From assembly GCF_013376005.1 (NCBI RefSeq), contig NZ_JABMJK010000001.1, forward strand, positions 186,001 through 250,000: a stretch of 64,000 nucleotides of DNA, written 5' to 3'. The position numbers and the translations under genes were made by a program. Positions within the stretch are counted from its first letter, which is position 1. Each line of letters starts with the position of its first letter. Positions 38,373-47,273 of the stretch are shown here, in pieces. Under the pieces are notes generated by a model, which ran no database searches, was not told where the DNA came from, and worked only from the letters and a program-made list of their open reading frames with translations. The DNA comes from Duganella sp. SG902. Lineage in GTDB: Bacteria > Pseudomonadota > Gammaproteobacteria > Burkholderiales > Burkholderiaceae_D.

Positions 38373-39296
38373 ATGTTCGCTCATAACAAACGTCTGCAGT
38401 ACACCGTGCGCGTCAGTGAAACCAACCCCGGCCTGGCCAACCTGATGCTGGAACAGTTCGGCGGCCCGCAGGGCGAACTGGCGGCGGCCTGCCGTTACTT
38501 CACGCAGGCGCTGGCCGAGGACGACCCGGGCCGCAAGGACATGCTGTTCGACATCGCCACCGAGGAGCTCAGCCACCTGGAGGTGATCGGCAACATCGTG
38601 GTCATGCTGAACAAGGGCGCCAAGGGCCGGCTGGCCGAGGGTGTGGACGAGGAAGGCGAACTGTATCGCGCCATCACCGGCGCCGGCAACGACAGCCACG
38701 TGACCCAGGTGCTGTATGGCGCCGGCGCGCCGCTGGTCAATTCGGCCGGGGTGCCGTGGACCGCCGCCTACATCGACACCATCGGCGAGCCGACCGCCGA
38801 CCTGCGCTCCAACATCGCGGCCGAGGCGCGCGCCAAGATCGTCTACGAGCGCCTGATCAATCTCACCGACGACCCCGGCGTGAAGGAGGCGCTGGGCTTC
38901 CTGATGACGCGCGAGATCGCCCACCAGAAGTCGTTCGAGAAGGCGCTGTACGCGATCCAGCCCAACTTCCCGCCGGGGAAAATGCAGGGCCGGCCGGAGT
39001 TCAGCAGCGTCTACTTCGACATGTCGCAGGGCGGGCCCGAGGTGCGCGGCTCGTGGAACGACGGCCAGAAGTGGGACACCGTGAGCGACCGCGAGCAGCA
39101 GTTCGCGGTCGATGGCGGCGACGGCTCGGCCAGCGTGGCGCTCGACAACGAGGAGGAGGCGCTGCTCAACCAGATGGCCGCGCGCACCATGTCCGATCCC
39201 GAGGCCGATCCGCTGACCGGCGCCGAGCTGGGCGAGGCGCTCAGCGAGCTGGACGCCATCGAGGGCCAGGGCGGCAGCGCCAGCCTGACGCGGTAA
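38373..39296 (+). CDS. Manganese catalase
   Basis: A 307-residue non-haem catalase. The di-manganese ligands of the four-helix bundle can be placed: Glu35 (GELAAACRY), Glu65 and His68 (ATEELSHLEV), then Glu in EARAKIVYERL and His in TREIAHQKSFEKAL. AAGGAGG precedes the ATG at 38373 and decides the start. It destroys hydrogen peroxide in the cytoplasm. The ZIP metal transporter gene follows after 6 bp and may supply manganese or iron. Confidence 0.93.
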   Translation: MFAHNKRLQYTVRVSETNPGLANLMLEQFGGPQGELAAACRYFTQALAEDDPGRKDMLFDIATEELSHLEVIGNIVVMLNKGAKGRLAEGVDEEGELYRAITGAGNDSHVTQVLYGAGAPLVNSAGVPWTAAYIDTIGEPTADLRSNIAAEARAKIVYERLINLTDDPGVKEALGFLMTREIAHQKSFEKALYAIQPNFPPGKMQGRPEFSSVYFDMSQGGPEVRGSWNDGQKWDTVSDREQQFAVDGGDGSASVALDNEEEALLNQMAARTMSDPEADPLTGAELGEALSELDAIEGQGGSASLTR

Positions 39297-39302
39297 GCGC
39301 CC

Positions 39303-40223
39303 ATGCACAGCCCTCCGCTGCGGCAGCCGCCGGCCAACTGGCGCACCTGGCTGTCGCGCCGTCGCGGCCGGGTGCTGGCCGGCGCCGCCATCGCGCTGGC
39401 CGGCCTGCTGCTGTTGCTGCGCGATGGCGCGCTGCTGCTGGCCGACCTGCCGCCACCGGCGCGCATGGCGCTGGTGGGCGGCTGCTGGGCCGCCGCCGCC
39501 ACCGCCGCCGGCACCCTGCCGATCCTGCTGTCGCACAACTTCTCGCAACGCAGCTATGACGCCGCGCTCGGGCTGGGCGGCGGCATCATGCTGGCCGCCA
39601 CCTCGTTCTCGCTGGTGCTGCCGGCGCTGGCCGCCAGCCGCGCGGGCGGCGCCGGCGCCATCGACGCCAGCCTGACCGTCGGCGGCGGCATCCTGCTGGG
39701 CATGGCGCTGGTGATGCTGCTCGGCCATCTGGTGCAGTCGGACCGGGTGCTGCAGGACGCCAACGCGCGCGCGCCACAGGCCATGACGCGCGCCTGGCTG
39801 TTCGTGGCGGCGGTCGCCATCCACAACCTGCCGGAGGGCGTGGCGATCGGCGTCGGCTACGGCGGGGTCGACGCCGCCAAGGCCCACACGCTGGCCACCG
39901 GCATCGCCATCCAGGACATCCCGGAGGGCCTGGTGGTGGCGCTGGCGCTGCGCGCGGTCGGCTACGGCCGCGCGTTCTCGGCGCTGCTGGGCGCCGTCTC
40001 CGGCCTGGTCGAGCCGCTGGGCGCGGTGGCCGGCGCGCTGCTGATCGAGGCCAGCACCGCCTTCCTGCCCTGGGGCCTGGCCGGCGCGGCCGGCGCCATG
40101 CTGTACGTGATCTGCCACGACGTGGTGCCGGAGGCGCAGCGCCACGGCCACTGCAACACCGCCGCCGGCTCGCTGGTGGTCGGCTTCATCGTCATGATGG
40201 TGCTCGATACCGCGCTTTCCTGA
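39303..40223 (+). CDS. ZIP-family metal transporter
   Basis: A 306-residue inner-membrane protein with about eight hydrophobic segments and the two ZIP metal-site motifs HNLPEG (about residue 177) and QDIPEG (about 203), as in ZupT. It imports divalent cations such as Zn2+, Mn2+ or Fe2+. The 6-bp gap to the manganese catalase gene and lack of its own clear ribosome site suggest co-transcription and coupled translation. Metal choice is inferred from the neighbour. The N-terminal 15-20 residues are unusually basic. Confidence 0.85.
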   Translation: MHSPPLRQPPANWRTWLSRRRGRVLAGAAIALAGLLLLLRDGALLLADLPPPARMALVGGCWAAAATAAGTLPILLSHNFSQRSYDAALGLGGGIMLAATSFSLVLPALAASRAGGAGAIDASLTVGGGILLGMALVMLLGHLVQSDRVLQDANARAPQAMTRAWLFVAAVAIHNLPEGVAIGVGYGGVDAAKAHTLATGIAIQDIPEGLVVALALRAVGYGRAFSALLGAVSGLVEPLGAVAGALLIEASTAFLPWGLAGAAGAMLYVICHDVVPEAQRHGHCNTAAGSLVVGFIVMMVLDTALS

Positions 40224-40333
40224 CATTTCCTGTCGGCCTTATCTTACGCCCACACAAGAGTAGCACCTATGCAAGGGCGGACTGGCGCCGTTGATAATTT
40301 TATCCACGACAACCAGCCTTCGACAGGATTTCC

Positions 40334-41731
40334 ATGCTACAGCTAGCACTCGCCGTCCCCGCGGCCGCCACCGGCGCCGCCGGGATCTACCACGCGCTGC
40401 ACGCCGGCCCGCCGGACGCCGCCACCCTGGACAGCGCGCGCGGCTTCCTGGCGCAGCGCCTGCAGGCGGCGCGCCAATTGCGCCACGACCTGCCGGCCAG
40501 CCCGGCGCAGCTGGCGTCGTGGTCGGCCGGCCGGGCGTTCACGGTCGGCATCGAATACCAGGCCTACCTGCAGGCCCGCCGCGAAGGCGCGCCGCGCCGC
40601 TACTTCGGCAACCAGTCGCACGCGCTGTACTTCCTGCGCCATGTGGCGCCGACCAAGCTGGTCGACGGCGCCTGGCTGTACGGCCTGCTGGCGCGTTGGG
40701 ACGATCCCGACTTCCGCTCGCTGATCCAGACCTACCTCGAGGAGCTGGGCGACGGCGTGCCGGAAAAGAACCACGTGCTGCTGTACAAGAAGCTGCTGGC
40801 CGCCCACGACTGCGACGACTGGCAACAGCTGCCCGACACCTATTTCGAGCAGGGCGCGATCCAGCTGGCGCTGGCCTATGACGCCGAGCGCTACCTGCCC
40901 GAGATCATCGGCTACAACCTCGGCTACGAGCAATTGCCGTTGCACCTGCTGATCACCGCCTACGAGCTCAACGAGCTGGGCATCGATCCCTACTATTTCA
41001 CGCTGCACGTCACGGTCGACAACGGCAGCACCGGCCACGCCCACAAGGCGGTGCAGGCGCTGCTGCAGCTGCTGTCGCGCTTTGGCGACCACCCGGCCAC
41101 CTGGCAGCGCATTCAGGACGGCTACCGCCTCAACGACCTGGGCGCCTGCACCACCTCGGTGATCGAAGGCTTCGACCTGCAGGCCGAGCTGGTCGACATT
41201 CTGGCGGCCAAGAGCCACACCGGCTGCAATATGCACTCCGACTATTGCCGCCTGGCCGGGCGCAGCATCAACGAATGGCTGAGCGACGCCGCGCAGATCC
41301 CCGACATGCTGACCGAACTGGAGAACGCCGGCTGGATCCAGCGCGGCCAGGCGCCCGAGCACAGCCGCTTCTGGCGCCTGATCCAGAGCGAGCGCGCCGA
41401 GATGTTCGGCGTGTTCAACGCCTATGAACAGCAGGTGCTGCGCGACTGGATCGTCAGCCCGGCGCGCGTGCCCAGCTACCGCGCGCGCCAGCGCACGCTC
41501 GACACGCTGGGCCTGCACCACGCGCGGCGCCAGGGCGGGCCGCGCGGCATCGTGCGCCACCACGGCGCCGACGACGACACCAACCCGCTGCGCCGGCTGG
41601 AGCAGCAGATCGCCACCCTGGGCAGCAAGCAGGCCGCCATGCAGCTGCTGCAAGGGCTGATGACGCCGGCCCAGCATCACCGTCCGCTGGGCCTGATGGC
41701 CACGCGGATGTATCGCCAACTTATCGATTGA
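40334..41731 (+). CDS. Haem-oxygenase-like iron-containing redox protein (HDO superfamily)
   Basis: A 465-residue protein. The central part (about residues 120-260) fits the iron-containing redox enzyme family with haem-oxygenase-like fold: helix with PEIIGYNLGYE, then His225, Asp229 and His235 in LHVTVDNGSTGHAH as likely metal ligands. A C-terminal region (about 300-465) is helical and unassigned. Members of this superfamily use non-haem di-iron and oxygen to oxidise or cleave small molecules. It lies 5 bp before the cyanophycinase gene, suggesting action on an amino acid or cyanophycin dipeptide. Substrate unknown. Confidence 0.75.
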   Translation: MLQLALAVPAAATGAAGIYHALHAGPPDAATLDSARGFLAQRLQAARQLRHDLPASPAQLASWSAGRAFTVGIEYQAYLQARREGAPRRYFGNQSHALYFLRHVAPTKLVDGAWLYGLLARWDDPDFRSLIQTYLEELGDGVPEKNHVLLYKKLLAAHDCDDWQQLPDTYFEQGAIQLALAYDAERYLPEIIGYNLGYEQLPLHLLITAYELNELGIDPYYFTLHVTVDNGSTGHAHKAVQALLQLLSRFGDHPATWQRIQDGYRLNDLGACTTSVIEGFDLQAELVDILAAKSHTGCNMHSDYCRLAGRSINEWLSDAAQIPDMLTELENAGWIQRGQAPEHSRFWRLIQSERAEMFGVFNAYEQQVLRDWIVSPARVPSYRARQRTLDTLGLHHARRQGGPRGIVRHHGADDDTNPLRRLEQQIATLGSKQAAMQLLQGLMTPAQHHRPLGLMATRMYRQLID

Positions 41732-41736
41732 AGACC

Positions 41737-42579
41737 ATGAACGAAACCGGAAGTTTGATGATTATCGGCGGCGGTGAGGACAAGACCGACGCCAAGGATA
41801 TCCTGCAGAAATTCATCGCGCTGGCGGGCGGGCCGCAACAGCCCATCGTCGTCATCACCGCCGCCAGCAAGGTGCCCAACGACGTATGGGAAATGTACCG
41901 CGCGGCCTTCGAGGCGCTGGAGGCGAGCCACGTCAGCCATGTGCGCATCAACCATCGCGGCGAGGCCGAGGACGAGGGCCTGGCGCAGCGCATCGCGCAC
42001 GCGCGCGGCATCTTCATGACCGGCGGCGACCAGAAACGGCTGGTCACCTTCATCGGCGGCACGCGGCTGGAACAGGCCATGCGCGGCGCCTATGAAAATG
42101 GCGCCTGCATCGCCGGCACCAGCGCCGGCGCCTCCGGCATGTGCACCCACATGCTGGCCGAGGGCAAGGCCGAGCTGGCGCCGGAAAAAGGCGCGGCGCG
42201 GCTGGGCGCTGGGCTGGGCTTCGTCACCCGCGTCATCATCGACCAGCACTTTTCCGAGCGCCACCGCATCAACCGCCTGCTCAGCGCAATCGCCCAGAGT
42301 CCATTCCTGCTGGGCGCCGGCATCGACGAGGACACCGCGCTGATCGTGCATGGCGACGGCGTCGAGGTGGCCGGCCAGGGCAGCGTGACCGTGGTCGATT
42401 GCCGCCACGCGCGCAGCAACGTGGCCGACATCGCGGCCGGCGCCGTGCCGCACATGCTGGACGTGCGCCTGCACCTGCTGCCATCGGGCTGCCGCTTCAC
42501 CAGCGCCGACCAGGAAGGCGCGCTGGCCGACTTCATCACCTATTTAACCGACAGGACTTCAGAGCATGATCATCGTTAA
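41737..42579 (+). CDS. cphB: Cyanophycinase
   Basis: A 280-residue serine exopeptidase of family S51 that cuts cyanophycin into beta-Asp-Arg dipeptides. The opening MIIGGGEDK, the FMTGGDQKRL segment and the nucleophile Ser129 in GTSAGASGM are diagnostic. ATG at 41737 is used; a TTG at 41728 overlapping the upstream stop is possible. It overlaps cphA by 14 bp, so breakdown and synthesis genes are translated together, an unusual regulatory situation shared with other cph operons. Confidence 0.92.
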   Translation: MNETGSLMIIGGGEDKTDAKDILQKFIALAGGPQQPIVVITAASKVPNDVWEMYRAAFEALEASHVSHVRINHRGEAEDEGLAQRIAHARGIFMTGGDQKRLVTFIGGTRLEQAMRGAYENGACIAGTSAGASGMCTHMLAEGKAELAPEKGAARLGAGLGFVTRVIIDQHFSERHRINRLLSAIAQSPFLLGAGIDEDTALIVHGDGVEVAGQGSVTVVDCRHARSNVADIAAGAVPHMLDVRLHLLPSGCRFTSADQEGALADFITYLTDRTSEHDHR

Positions 42580-45217
42580 ACAACACGTGTTACGCGGACC
42601 GAATTTGTATTCCAACCAGCCTTGCCTGCTGACCGTGATCGACCTGCAGTCGATGCAAGAGCGCGACAGCGCCACCATTGAAGGCTTCACCCCGCGCCTG
42701 CTCGAGCTGCTGCCGTCGCTGTACGACCACCGCTGCTCGGTGGGCCAGTATGGCGGCTTCGTGCAAGCCTTGCAGCATGGCGCCAACCTCGCGCACGTGG
42801 TGGAACACGTGACGATCGCGCTGCAATGCCTGGCCGGCACGCCGACCTACCTAGGCCGCACGCACGCGGTCAGCGACGCGCCGGGGCAGTACCGCGTGGT
42901 GTGCTCGTTTGAGCTGGAGCAGGTGGCGGTCGAGGCGTGCGAGCTGGCGCTATCGCTGGTGCACGGCCTGGCCAGCGGCGCCGCCGGCCTGCCCGAGCTG
43001 CTGGAGGACGGCGTGACGCGCCTGCGGGAGACCGCCGAGCGGCACGCCATCGGCACCAGCACCGGCGCCATCCTGCGCGCGGCCGCGCGGCGCGGCATTC
43101 CCTATCACCGCCTGACCGAGGAGGCCAACCTGTTCCTGCTGGGCTGGGGCGCGCAGCAAAAACGCCTTCAGGCGACCATCACCGGCGACACCGGCCACAT
43201 CGCGGTCGGCATCGCCTCCGACAAGCAGCTGACCAAGGCGCTGCTACAGGAAGCCGGCGTGCCGGTGCCCGAAGGCGTCAGCGTGCGCACGCTGGAACAG
43301 GCGCAACGCGCGGCGCGCGAACTCGGTGGCCTGGTGACTGTGAAGCCGCTGGATGGCAACCATGGTCGCGGCGTCACCACCCGCTGCGGCACGCCGGAGG
43401 AGGTGCAACTCGCGTTCGAACGCGCGCGCGAGCATGGCCGCACCATCATCGTCGAGCGCTACATCCCGGGCGACGATTACCGCATCCTGGTGGCCGGCGA
43501 GCGCGTGGTGGCGGCGGCGTTGCGCCGCCCCGCCGCCGTGGTGGGCGATGGTGTGTCGACCGTGCGCCAGCTGGTGGAGCAGGAAAACCGCAACCCGGCG
43601 CGCGGCGAGGGCCATACCAACATCCTGACCCGCATCCCGCTCGACGGCCACGCCGAGACCACATTGGCCGCGCAGGGCCTGGACTTCGACAGCGTGCCGG
43701 CGCGGGGCCGGCGGGTGCTCATGCGCGGCAATGCCAACCTGTCCAGCGGCGGTACGGCGGAAGACGTGACCGGCCGCCTGCCGCCGTCCACCGTGTCGAT
43801 GTGCGTGCGCGCCGCGCACAAGATAGGGCTGGACGTGGCGGGCATCGACCTGGTGTGCGCCGACATCACGCAAACCCTGGATGGCCGCAACGGCGCCGTG
43901 ATCGAGATCAACGCGGCGCCCGGCATCCGCATGCATGAATACCCGAGCGCCGGCGTGCCGCGCGACGCCGGCGCGGCGATCGTCGATTCGATGTTCGGCC
44001 AGCAGGACGGCCGCATCCCGGTGGTCGCCATCACCGGCACCAACGGCAAGACCACCACCACGCTGATGATCGACCACGTGCTGCGCCAGGCCGGCATCGT
44101 GACCGGCTGCACCACCAGCGAGGGGGTGTTCCTCAACGGCGAGGAGATCAAGCGCGGCGACTGCAGCGGCTACTGGTCGGCGCGCACCGTGCTGTCGGCG
44201 CCCGAAGTCGAATTCGCGGTGCTGGAGACGGCGCGCGGTGGCATCCTCAAGCGCGGCCTGGCGTTCGACCGCTGCGACGTGTCGGTGCTGCTCAATGTCA
44301 CCGAGGACCATCTCGGCATGGACGGCGTCGACACGCTGGAGCAGCTGGCGGCGGTGAAGGCGGTGGTGGCGCAGGCGGCGTCCAACGCCGTGGTGCTGAA
44401 CGCGGAGGACGCGCTTTGCCGCGACATCGGCGAACGGCTGGACAGCGCGGTGGAGCGCATCTACTTCAGCTGCGACGCCGATCACCCGGCATTGCGGCGG
44501 CACCTGGCCAGCGGCGGCCGCGCGACGTGGCTGCAGGATGGCGCCTTGATGGCGTCGGACGGCGGCGACCGGCCGGTGCGCCTGCTGGCGGCGGCTGACA
44601 TGCCGTCCACCATGGGCGGCTGCGCGCGCCACAACATCGCCAACGGCCTGGCGGCGGCGGCGGCGCTGATGGCCTGCGACGTCGGCAACGGCGCCATCGC
44701 GTCCGGCCTGCGCAGCTTTGTCTCGGACGCGCGCCACAATCCGGTGCGTGGCAACCTGTATGACGTCAACGGCGTGCAGGTCATCGTCGACTTTGCCCAC
44801 AACCCTGCGGCCTTCGCGGCGCTGGCCAGCACCGCCCGCGCCATGACGCAAGGCCGCACGGTGGCGGTGGTGACCTCGCCCGGCGACCGCCGCGAGCGCG
44901 ACTTCCAACAGGTCGGCGGCATCTGCGGCGCCGGGTTCGACATGGTGGTGTTCTACGAATGGGACAGCGAGCACCGTGGCCGCGCGCCCGGCGAACGGGC
45001 CGCCATGATGCTGGCGGCGGCCAACGCGGCGCGAGGCGGCGAGGCCGGCGCCGTGCTGGAGGCGGAACCGGCGCAGGCGCTGCGTCTGGGCCTGTCGCAC
45101 TGCCGTCCCGGCGATGTGCTGGTCTACGCCTGCGGCGCCTCGGTGTCGGAACTGGTGGAGGCGCTGCGTCCGATGGACCCGGTCAGCGCCGCGCGCATCG
45201 ACGCGACGCTGGTGTAA
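42566..45217 (+). CDS. cphA: Cyanophycin synthetase CphA
   Basis: An 883-residue enzyme with full CphA layout: N-terminal domain (about 1-160, VLRGPNLYSNQPCL), ATP-grasp domain (about 215-480, VTVKPLDGNHGRGVTTR) that adds Asp, and Mur-ligase-like domain (P-loop ITGTNGKTTTT near 488, NVTEDHLGMDGV) that adds Arg. It polymerises multi-L-arginyl-poly-L-aspartate granules as nitrogen store. It is the last gene of the plus-strand block and converges, with a 4-bp gap, on a second CphA-like gene. Confidence 0.93.
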   Translation: MIIVKQHVLRGPNLYSNQPCLLTVIDLQSMQERDSATIEGFTPRLLELLPSLYDHRCSVGQYGGFVQALQHGANLAHVVEHVTIALQCLAGTPTYLGRTHAVSDAPGQYRVVCSFELEQVAVEACELALSLVHGLASGAAGLPELLEDGVTRLRETAERHAIGTSTGAILRAAARRGIPYHRLTEEANLFLLGWGAQQKRLQATITGDTGHIAVGIASDKQLTKALLQEAGVPVPEGVSVRTLEQAQRAARELGGLVTVKPLDGNHGRGVTTRCGTPEEVQLAFERAREHGRTIIVERYIPGDDYRILVAGERVVAAALRRPAAVVGDGVSTVRQLVEQENRNPARGEGHTNILTRIPLDGHAETTLAAQGLDFDSVPARGRRVLMRGNANLSSGGTAEDVTGRLPPSTVSMCVRAAHKIGLDVAGIDLVCADITQTLDGRNGAVIEINAAPGIRMHEYPSAGVPRDAGAAIVDSMFGQQDGRIPVVAITGTNGKTTTTLMIDHVLRQAGIVTGCTTSEGVFLNGEEIKRGDCSGYWSARTVLSAPEVEFAVLETARGGILKRGLAFDRCDVSVLLNVTEDHLGMDGVDTLEQLAAVKAVVAQAASNAVVLNAEDALCRDIGERLDSAVERIYFSCDADHPALRRHLASGGRATWLQDGALMASDGGDRPVRLLAAADMPSTMGGCARHNIANGLAAAAALMACDVGNGAIASGLRSFVSDARHNPVRGNLYDVNGVQVIVDFAHNPAAFAALASTARAMTQGRTVAVVTSPGDRRERDFQQVGGICGAGFDMVVFYEWDSEHRGRAPGERAAMMLAAANAARGGEAGAVLEAEPAQALRLGLSHCRPGDVLVYACGASVSELVEALRPMDPVSAARIDATLV

Positions 45218-45221
45218 CGAT

Positions 45222-47273
45222 TCAGGCGGCGGGCGCCGCCTGTTGCGCCAGCCGCTCGGCGGCCGGCGCGTCGATGGCGTGGATCGCCTCGATCAGCGTG
45301 GCCACCTCGGTGCCGCAAGCGAACACCATCACGTCGCCCGGCAGGCAGGCCCGGTACGCCACCTGCACCGCCACGTCGGCGGCGGGATAGGTGCTGACCG
45401 CCGTGCCGGAGGCGGCGCCGCCAGCGGCGCGCGCGCCGGCGCTGATCAATTCCGCCGCGCCGCCCTGCGTCCGTCCCCTGCCCTGCGACTCATACACGTA
45501 CAACTGGTCGAAATGCGCCGCGCAGGTGGCGCCGGTACGGACCAGGTCCTCGTCGCGGCGGTCGCCCGGCGCCGTCACCACCGCCAGCACGCGGCCGGCG
45601 GGACCGGCCAGCCCGCGCGCCAGCGTCGCCACGGCCGCATACGCCGCCGAGTTGTGCGCGTAATCCAGCACGATGTGCACCGGCCCCAGCTCGAACACGT
45701 TCGAGCGCAGCGGATTGGTGGCCGCATCCGATTCAAAGCTGGCCAGCGCCGCCGCGATCTGCTCCACGCTGAAGCCGGCCGCCACCAGCGCCGCCGTCGC
45801 CGCCATGGCGTTGGCGGTGTTATAGCGCGCCAGCCCGCCGCAGGTGGCCGGGATGTGGACGGCGGCGATCACCCGCTGCCGCACCCGCCGCTGGCCCAGC
45901 ATGATGATGTCGTTCTCCAGCCACACCGCGTCGCCGCCCTGCTCCAGCTGCGCCAGCAACACCGGGTTATCGGGCCGCATGGAGAAATAGATGGCGCGCG
46001 CGTCGGGCGCCAGCCTTGATCGCGCGGCGACACAGTGCGCGTCGTCGGCGTTCAGCACCGCCACACGGGCCGCCTCCACCACCAGCGATTTCACGCGCGC
46101 CAGCTGCTCCACCGTGTGCACACCGTCCAGCCCCAGATGGTCGTCCGAGACATTCAACATGACGCCCACGCTGCAGCGGTCATACGCGAGGCCGCGCTTG
46201 AGCAGGCCGCCGCGCGCCGTCTCCAGCACCGCGAACTCGGTCAACGGCGACGCCAGCAGGCTGCGGTGCGACCAGTAGCCGGTGCAATCGCCTTCGGCAT
46301 ACAACTGACCGTCGAGCGTGATGCCCTGGGTGCTGGCGCAGCCGGTGCGATAGCCGGCCAGTTGCACCGCATGCGCGATCATCAGCGTGGTGGTGGTCTT
46401 GCCATTGGTGCCGGTGATGCCGATCACCGGGATGCGCGCCCGCGCCGGGTCCGCGTGCAAGGCCTGCGGCAGCATGCGTTGTTCGCCGCTGGGCGGGACC
46501 GCGCCCAGCACCGCATCCACCGCGTAGCCGCGCCGCCCCGGCAACAGGTCGACCTGCGCGTGCGCCAGCCCGAGGGTGGCGGCGGCGCGCTCGCACAGCT
46601 GCCGCACCGGCACCGTCGCGTGCCGGGCCACGCCGTCCATCACCTGCACCCGCAGCCGCTCGCCGGGCTGGCGTTGCGGCTTATGGAAGTCCTCGGCCGG
46701 CACCGGCAGCTGCGCCTCGATCAGCAGGGAGCGCATCAACTGCCGCCGCTGCAGCAAGGTGTTGCCGAGCAGCCGGTTGTCGTCGCCGGCATCGTCCACG
46801 TACCGCCACTGGCGGCTGCCCCATCCCAGCCGCAGCAAGCCGCCATGTTCGCTGATGCGCTGCACCGGCACACCCAGCGCGGCCGCCTCGCGCGCCAGCG
46901 CGCGGGCGCCGGGCGGCAGCTGCATCGCCGTCGCCAGCGCGCGCAACTGGCCGACCGCCGACGCCACGTCCGGCACGGCCCCGCGCGCGGAGGCGGCGAT
47001 CAGATCCGCCGCCGCCTTGAGCGCCGCCTGGCCCAGGTGCTCCAACGCGTACTGCACCACCACACGCCAGCGCGATGGCACGTCGTCGGCTGGCTCGGCA
47101 TGCATGAACTCCACCGTTTCGCCACAGGCCTGCTGCAGGTAGCGCGTGGTGTAGGCCAACTGCCAGCCGGCGTCCGGCAAGGCCGATTCGATCAGCGCGA
47201 CCAGGCACGGGCTGCGGCTGTACAAATTGGCGCCGCGCAGCAGGCGTTGTTGCAGGATGCGCATCTCATTCAT
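45222..47273 (-). CDS. CphA-like protein lacking most of the ATP-grasp domain
   Basis: A 683-residue homologue of CphA with the same N-terminal start (LLRGANLYSRSPCLVALIES) and a complete Mur-ligase part (GITGTNGKTTTTLMI near residue 284, NVSDDHLGLDGVHTVEQLA). Between them only about 115 residues remain where CphA has about 270, and the KPLDGNHGRGV ATP-binding loop is missing. ATG at 47273 follows AAGGA and overlaps the methyltransferase stop (ATGA). It may ligate one amino acid to a preformed peptide or act with CphA. Not a simple pseudogene: the frame is intact. Confidence 0.82.
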   Translation of the reverse strand: MNEMRILQQRLLRGANLYSRSPCLVALIESALPDAGWQLAYTTRYLQQACGETVEFMHAEPADDVPSRWRVVVQYALEHLGQAALKAAADLIAASARGAVPDVASAVGQLRALATAMQLPPGARALAREAAALGVPVQRISEHGGLLRLGWGSRQWRYVDDAGDDNRLLGNTLLQRRQLMRSLLIEAQLPVPAEDFHKPQRQPGERLRVQVMDGVARHATVPVRQLCERAAATLGLAHAQVDLLPGRRGYAVDAVLGAVPPSGEQRMLPQALHADPARARIPVIGITGTNGKTTTTLMIAHAVQLAGYRTGCASTQGITLDGQLYAEGDCTGYWSHRSLLASPLTEFAVLETARGGLLKRGLAYDRCSVGVMLNVSDDHLGLDGVHTVEQLARVKSLVVEAARVAVLNADDAHCVAARSRLAPDARAIYFSMRPDNPVLLAQLEQGGDAVWLENDIIMLGQRRVRQRVIAAVHIPATCGGLARYNTANAMAATAALVAAGFSVEQIAAALASFESDAATNPLRSNVFELGPVHIVLDYAHNSAAYAAVATLARGLAGPAGRVLAVVTAPGDRRDEDLVRTGATCAAHFDQLYVYESQGRGRTQGGAAELISAGARAAGGAASGTAVSTYPAADVAVQVAYRACLPGDVMVFACGTEVATLIEAIHAIDAPAAERLAQQAAPAA

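Noticed and set aside
37188..40226. A 1012-codon open frame on the minus strand
   Set aside because: It runs antisense to the FAD domain, Mn catalase and ZIP genes, which have clear motifs and ribosome sites; the composition is that of a shadow frame.
45222..47273. The CphA-like gene as a pseudogene
   Set aside because: The frame is uninterrupted, the P-loop and Mur-ligase motifs are kept and start and stop are in normal operon positions, so reduced domain content is more likely than decay.
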